Of a stretch of DNA of 64,000 bases, positions 61,852-64,000 are shown piece after piece. Source of the stretch: Alcanivorax hongdengensis A-11-3 (GTDB lineage: Bacteria > Pseudomonadota > Gammaproteobacteria > Pseudomonadales > Alcanivoracaceae); assembly GCF_000300995.1 (NCBI RefSeq), contig NZ_AMRJ01000009.1, positions 1 through 64,000 of the forward strand, given 5' to 3'. A program made the position numbers and the translations under genes. A model generated the notes under the pieces. The model ran no database searches. It saw only the letters and a list, made by a program, of their open reading frames with translations, and was not told where the DNA came from. The number at the start of each line of letters is the position of its first letter. The stretch's first letter is position 1.

Positions 61852-63645
61852 TTAGTCGGCTACTTGCTTTTCTTCGTCACCGAGGAGGTGGAGGTAGGGG
61901 TTGTCCGGTGGTGACTCATCGAACAATGGCTTGGCGCTGGTTAATAAATATCCGTGCACCCGTCGTGACTTGCGTGGCCCTTTCACTTCGCACGTCCAGA
62001 TATTCAGTCCATTATTCTGTTTGCGGTGCAGCCCCAGCTTCTCGAAGCGCTTCTGAACCCACTGCCAGCCAGGTAGCTCCTCCGACTTCGCCAACTTCGC
62101 TACCTGTAGGTGTTCCTGAGCATAGCGCTGGAATACGCCGGGACTGATGAGGTAGGCAGTTCCGTCCACGGTGTGTACCAGCGCCTTGGCGTCGTTGATG
62201 ATGAGTTTCCGGGTCTGGATACTCTGGCGCAGCCACGCCATGAAATGTTCGCCGGATGGTGGGTCATCCTCTGTCACCGAATCGGCTATGGAAACGGTTT
62301 CTGATTCCGCCGGAGCTTCAGGCTGGCTGTCAGAGTCTGGCTTGTCGGTGTCATCCAACAGATCCAACAGCGCGGTCACGCCATCGTCTTCCGGGATTGG
62401 GGAGGCGGATACCTCCGGCACTGCCTGAGCAGGCTCGGCATCAGGCATACGGTTGTCAGCCTCGTCTTCGTTGGTGGCAGCGTCCTCGTTCTCACCCTGT
62501 TCGACCTGGACACTCCCGGCAAATGCCGGAGGTCGCTCAGTCGCTTCCCAGATGACAGCCGGAGACAGTTTCAGAAAGGTGAAGCTGTGCGACCAGCCCC
62601 CATCGCTGGTCACGGTCGCCTTCCAGATTGCCTTGTCGTCCGGGGTGGGCTGCGCAATGCCGTGGTCCTGCAGGATGTTGAACAGGGCGGTGTTGTTGGA
62701 TGGAATGCCCTCGATACCCTGTGACAGCAGATATGCACGCAGCTTGTCGGAGACCGTCTTGCTCACTAGCCACAAGGCATCCTGGGTCAGCCAGCCGTCG
62801 GAGGCCTGGGGCTGGTTGAGCTTGAACTCTTCTTTGAGCAGATAGCGCAGACCATCCAGCAGTTTCCGCTGCAAGCTATGCTTGGGAGCAGCGATGGCTT
62901 TTCCTGGATCGCCTCCGAGCTCCTGAGCAACCGAAGCCTGGTCTGCCTGTACCACGAGTTCGCCGAGGGCTCCAGCACGTTCATACTGTCCGGCCAGGAC
63001 GTACAACAGAGCAGCCCAGAGATCGGGATACTGGCACAGCCAGTCCAGAATGCCGCGATCGAGGAGCTGGGTGTACAGCAGCCCCGTCGCCGCACTGTGC
63101 AGGCGGTACTCCCGGTCCTTGCGATAGCGAAACCGATAGGGCCGCTGCAAGGGACCGTGCCAGGGGTGCCAGAGAGAGCCGTCGGCATATTCCACATGCA
63201 GATCGACGGCAATCTTGCCAATGTCGTGCAGGAGTGCGGCATAGGCCATGCCAGCGGTCCAGACCTCAGCTTGTGCTGCCTGCTCTTCCGGCTTCATGCC
63301 GGCGGGTAGCAGGTGCGACTGGCGCAGCTTGAGGGCGTAGGCAACGATCTCCAGGCCATGATCCAACATGCCGCCAGGATAGGCGTGATGGTGCCCCTCG
63401 GAGGCCGGGAACAGTTGGACCAGTTCGGCATAGCGTTCCAATGGAGCCAGGTACAGAGTCTTGAATTGTCGGCGGGACAGCGAGGTGCGCTGCCAGATGT
63501 GTTCCAGCAGCTTCTGGCGGCGGGGCGTCGCCAGTAGTGCGGTAGCGGATTCGGGCCGTATCAGCCCTTTGGGTATTTCCGCGCCGGGAGTCTGGCTAGC
63601 GCCGACAGTCAGGTGGGTACTTTTCCGCTGAAACAAAGTGAGCAT
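61852..63645 (-). CDS. MobH family relaxase (TraI_2/DUF1528 type)
   Basis: A 597-residue protein with the family start MLTLFQRKS, EIPKGLIRPESATALLATPRRQKLLEHIWQRTSLSRRQF, an HD-like site HHHAYPGGMLDHGLEIVAYALKLRQSHLLP and AALLHDIGKIAVDLHVEYADG, then a middle region (about 330-430) and an acidic linker (about 440-500). A TraI_2 C-terminal domain follows (HFMAWLRQSIQTRKLIINDAKALVHTVDGTAYLISPGVFQRY). It would nick the element's transfer origin for conjugation. A longer frame to 63870 adds a Gly/Lys-rich part without family similarity, so ATG at 63645 is preferred. Its 3' end is 38 bp from the convergent integrase stop. Confidence 0.88.
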   Translation of the reverse strand: MLTLFQRKSTHLTVGASQTPGAEIPKGLIRPESATALLATPRRQKLLEHIWQRTSLSRRQFKTLYLAPLERYAELVQLFPASEGHHHAYPGGMLDHGLEIVAYALKLRQSHLLPAGMKPEEQAAQAEVWTAGMAYAALLHDIGKIAVDLHVEYADGSLWHPWHGPLQRPYRFRYRKDREYRLHSAATGLLYTQLLDRGILDWLCQYPDLWAALLYVLAGQYERAGALGELVVQADQASVAQELGGDPGKAIAAPKHSLQRKLLDGLRYLLKEEFKLNQPQASDGWLTQDALWLVSKTVSDKLRAYLLSQGIEGIPSNNTALFNILQDHGIAQPTPDDKAIWKATVTSDGGWSHSFTFLKLSPAVIWEATERPPAFAGSVQVEQGENEDAATNEDEADNRMPDAEPAQAVPEVSASPIPEDDGVTALLDLLDDTDKPDSDSQPEAPAESETVSIADSVTEDDPPSGEHFMAWLRQSIQTRKLIINDAKALVHTVDGTAYLISPGVFQRYAQEHLQVAKLAKSEELPGWQWVQKRFEKLGLHRKQNNGLNIWTCEVKGPRKSRRVHGYLLTSAKPLFDESPPDNPYLHLLGDEEKQVAD

Positions 63646-63918
63646 CTGGAACCCCGAACAATGTGGTTGGGCCGAGCCCTTTTGGCCTTTTCGGGTAGAG
63701 CCTTTCCCCTTGTCACCATTCCCTTGCCCCTTCCCAGCCCTTTGGCCCTTGGTAAGTCCTCGGGTATAGGCCAATCCCTGCACCAGGGCTACCAGAAATG
63801 TGGTGTGGCAGATTCCGTATTGTTTGCGGAAGGCAGGCTGTGTCGTGTCTACCATCGGTGCTTTGATCAAAACTGGAGAAAGCCATGCAGCCCCACAACC
63901 TACTGGGAAGTGGCAGGA

Positions 63919-63947
63919 TTGACAGAGTAAGGAATAATCCTTACTCT
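63919..63947 (+). promoter_or_regulatory. Promoter overlapped by a 24-bp perfect dyad
   Basis: TTGACA at 63919-63924 as -35, followed by AGAGTAAGGA-ATAA-TCCTTACTCT (63924-63947), 10-bp arms and 4-bp spacer, covering the spacer and -10 region. It probably is an operator controlling the gene starting at 63981. Confidence 0.6.
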
Positions 63948-63980
63948 ATGGGAATGAGTATCACCGACAGGAGATCGACC

Positions 63981-64000
63981 ATGCCTCGTGTCCATGAAAG
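63981..64000 (+). CDS. Start of a gene cut by the window edge
   Basis: ATG at 63981 behind AGGAGA (63969-63974) and the dyad promoter. Only six full codons are seen (MPRVHE), so no family can be named. The dense operator suggests autoregulation, as in transcriptional regulator or toxin-antitoxin genes, but this is a guess. Confidence 0.5.

Larger units (their letters stand above)
60387..64000. mobile_element. Left part of an integrative element (ICE/genomic island) inserted in trpG
   Basis: It starts at the trpG breakpoint and runs past the window edge. It contains a tyrosine integrase with DUF4102-type N-terminus reading inward, a convergent MobH/TraI_2-type relaxase and the start of a further gene behind a strong dyad. 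The first 160 bp are AT-rich compared with the chromosome. Integrase next to a TraI_2 relaxase is the pattern of the ICEclc/PAGI-2/PFGI-1-like families, whose usual target is a tRNA gene, so a target at the 5' end of trpG is unusual. Confidence 0.8.

Noticed and set aside
63646..63870. N-terminal extension of the relaxase to 63870
   Set aside because: The extra 75 residues are Gly/Lys-rich and lack similarity to the family, whose members start at MLTLF.

Overview
The window looks like chromosome of a GC-rich gammaproteobacterium of the Alcanivorax type (marine alkane degraders). The organism is inferred, not proven. The reasons are an AlkB alkane hydroxylase locus, two long FadE5-type acyl-CoA dehydrogenases, an outer-membrane phospholipase, and a backbone whose gene order matches, as far as I recall it, the Pseudomonas block rpoD-dnaG-rpsU-tsaD-folB-cca-yeaG/yeaH/ycgB-apaH-apaG-rsmA-pdxA-surA-lptD-amgK-murU-rpe-trpE.

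Layout. About 0.2-9.8 kb: small membrane protein, PldA, Trm112-like protein, two paralogous acyl-CoA dehydrogenases flanking a DUF945 protein, periplasmic endonuclease I, a TetR regulator and a phosphopantetheinyl transferase. About 9.9-14.4 kb: DUF808 membrane protein, then a YdeP-type molybdopterin oxidoreductase, a YrhK-like membrane protein and FdhD. About 14.5-17.9 kb: alkane module with alkB, a periplasmic binding-protein-like gene and a divergent AraC regulator. About 17.9-23.1 kb: a 142-bp tandem repeat attached to the 3' end of tRNA-Ile2, then the macromolecular synthesis genes rpoD, dnaG, yqeY and rpsU. About 23.2-30.5 kb: tsaD, plsY, folate genes folB/folK, two DUF4124 proteins, a pteridine-reductase-like SDR, cca and an EamA exporter. 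About 30.5-35.3 kb: the PrkA/YeaH/SpoVR stress trio. About 35.7-44.8 kb: apaH, apaG, rsmA, pdxA, surA and lptD (minus strand), facing amgK-murU (cell-wall recycling) and rpe.

About 44.9-58.5 kb is a stretch not expected between rpe and trpE in Pseudomonas: DUF4396 and NlpC/P60 proteins, an HxlR regulator divergent from an Old Yellow Enzyme, an MFS carrier, the cytochrome bo3 operon cyoABCD followed by SURF1 and a RegB/RegA-type redox two-component system, and small conserved hypotheticals. At 58.6-60.4 kb lies trpE, preceded by what reads as a TTG-initiated trp leader peptide with two Trp codons near its end. trpG starts on the trpE stop codon but is cut after ten codons by an integrative element. 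That element occupies the rest of the window with a tyrosine integrase, a MobH/TraI_2-type relaxase and the start of a further gene behind a perfect 24-bp dyad.

The most interesting signals are non-coding: the rtT-like tRNA repeat, the trp attenuator region, the trpG insertion site with ordered 9-bp sites in front of the integrase, a 38-bp nested dyad in the HxlR/OYE promoter, 21-bp-phased direct repeats in the alkane module, and a promoter element shared by the two acyl-CoA dehydrogenase genes. All assignments come from reading the sequence and remembered family motifs. No searches were run.
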